The notes below the pieces were generated by a model. It ran no database searches. It was not told where the DNA came from and worked only from the letters and a program-made list of their open reading frames with translations. The position numbers and the translations under genes are program-made. A DNA stretch of 64,000 bases from Comamonadaceae bacterium. GTDB taxonomy: Bacteria; Pseudomonadota; Gammaproteobacteria; Burkholderiales; Burkholderiaceae_C. Shown one piece after another: positions 63,573-64,000 of this stretch (position 1 is the stretch's first letter; every line of letters starts with the position of its first letter). Where the stretch lies: assembly GCA_027484105.1 (NCBI GenBank), contig JAIXUG010000002.1, positions 310,001 to 374,000 on the forward strand, in the 5' to 3' direction.

Positions 63573-64000
63573 TTAGAGGGTCTCAAGACCGCGAGAGAGG
63601 TCTGCTTGAATGTCTTTTGGGTATTCCAGGCCAACAGCCACGCGGATCAAGCCTTGGCCGATGCCCGCGGCTTGTCTTTGGGCCTCGGTCAGGCGGCCGT
63701 GCGAGGTGCTGGCCGGGTGGGCCACCAGGGTTTTGGTGTCGCCCAGATTGGTGGACAAAGACAGCATTTGCATCGAATCGAGCACATGGAACGCGCGAGC
63801 ACGTGCTTGCTCTGGGCCATCGGCTTTGACATCAAAGGACAAGACCGCACCGCCCAGACCGGACATCTGGCGCATGGCCAAGTCGTGCTGCGGGTGGCTG
63901 GCCAGGCCGGGGTAGTGAACGCGTGCAACCGAGGGGTGCTTCTCCAGCCACTCAGCAAGGATTTGGGCACGTGCGGTTTGGGCACGCATGCGCAGGTCCA
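63573..64000 (-). CDS. Cys/Met metabolism PLP enzyme, metZ-like, 5' part outside window
   Basis: The C-terminal 142 residues of a Cys/Met metabolism PLP-dependent enzyme: [47 protein letters not shown] and a final RVAVGLE. The pattern is closest to O-succinylhomoserine sulfhydrylase. The frame runs off the right edge. Exact member (MetZ, MetB, MetC) cannot be settled from this part. Confidence 0.85.
   Translation of the reverse strand, partial: DLRMRAQTARAQILAEWLEKHPSVARVHYPGLASHPQHDLAMRQMSGLGGAVLSFDVKADGPEQARARAFHVLDSMQMLSLSTNLGDTKTLVAHPASTSHGRLTEAQRQAAGIGQGLIRVAVGLEYPKDIQADLSRGLETL

Overview
The window is about 64 kb of GC-rich (roughly 60%) DNA from a motile, aerobic betaproteobacterium. 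Protein flavour and gene content (pobA with an IclR-type regulator, liv-type ABC transport, recCBD, hrpA, MerR gene beside tRNA-Pro) fit Burkholderiales, probably Comamonadaceae. This assignment is inference from remembered family resemblance; no search was run. There is no rRNA, CRISPR array, complete insertion sequence or phage.

Layout. (1) 1-9042, + strand: a chemosensory operon with a poly-HAMP methyl-accepting protein (cut by the window edge), a triple-CheW protein, CheR, CheB, a single-domain receiver, a very large CheA and a short CheW. (2) 9074-17744: a flagellin region with flaG, three flagellin genes, two paralogous helical-repeat genes of unknown function, two small ORFs, and an AT-rich insert carrying a glycerol-3-phosphate cytidylyltransferase-like gene and a LicD/fukutin-type gene. 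Three sigma-28-type promoters (flaG, fliC1, fliC2) and three near-perfect sigma-54 promoters (both helical-repeat genes and the regulator gene) can be read directly. (3) 17902-25443: a sigma-54 activator followed by fliEFGHIJ. (4) 25558-30245: a five-gene branched-chain-amino-acid-type ABC transporter. (5) 30252-33302: IclR-type regulator, divergent pobA with a three-repeat operator, and a CaiB/BaiF-family gene. (6) 33437-49174: housekeeping and mixed genes (Hsp20, PACE-type efflux protein, HrpA, a VapBC-like pair, ArgA, racemase, DsbB, Fpr, YggX, MnmC2-like, GltS-like, orphan binding protein, aminotransferase, small secreted protein). (7) 49180-58498, - strand: recC-recB-recD. (8) 58791-64000: a secreted 16-residue-repeat protein, an acyl-CoA ligase, tRNA-Ala/Glu/Asp, a MerR gene with tRNA-Pro, gltX and the 3' part of a metZ-like gene.

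How it works together. Regions 1-3 build and steer the flagellum: the sigma-54 activator should fire its own operon and the two helical-repeat genes, one of which is upstream of the longest flagellin, while sigma-28 drives FlaG and the two short flagellins. The cytidylyltransferase plus LicD-type pair inside the flagellin cluster is the most intriguing part: together they could make and transfer a CDP-alditol-derived phosphate group onto flagellin or a surface glycan. The liv-type transporter beside the 4-hydroxybenzoate hydroxylase gene suggests aromatic acid uptake and catabolism.
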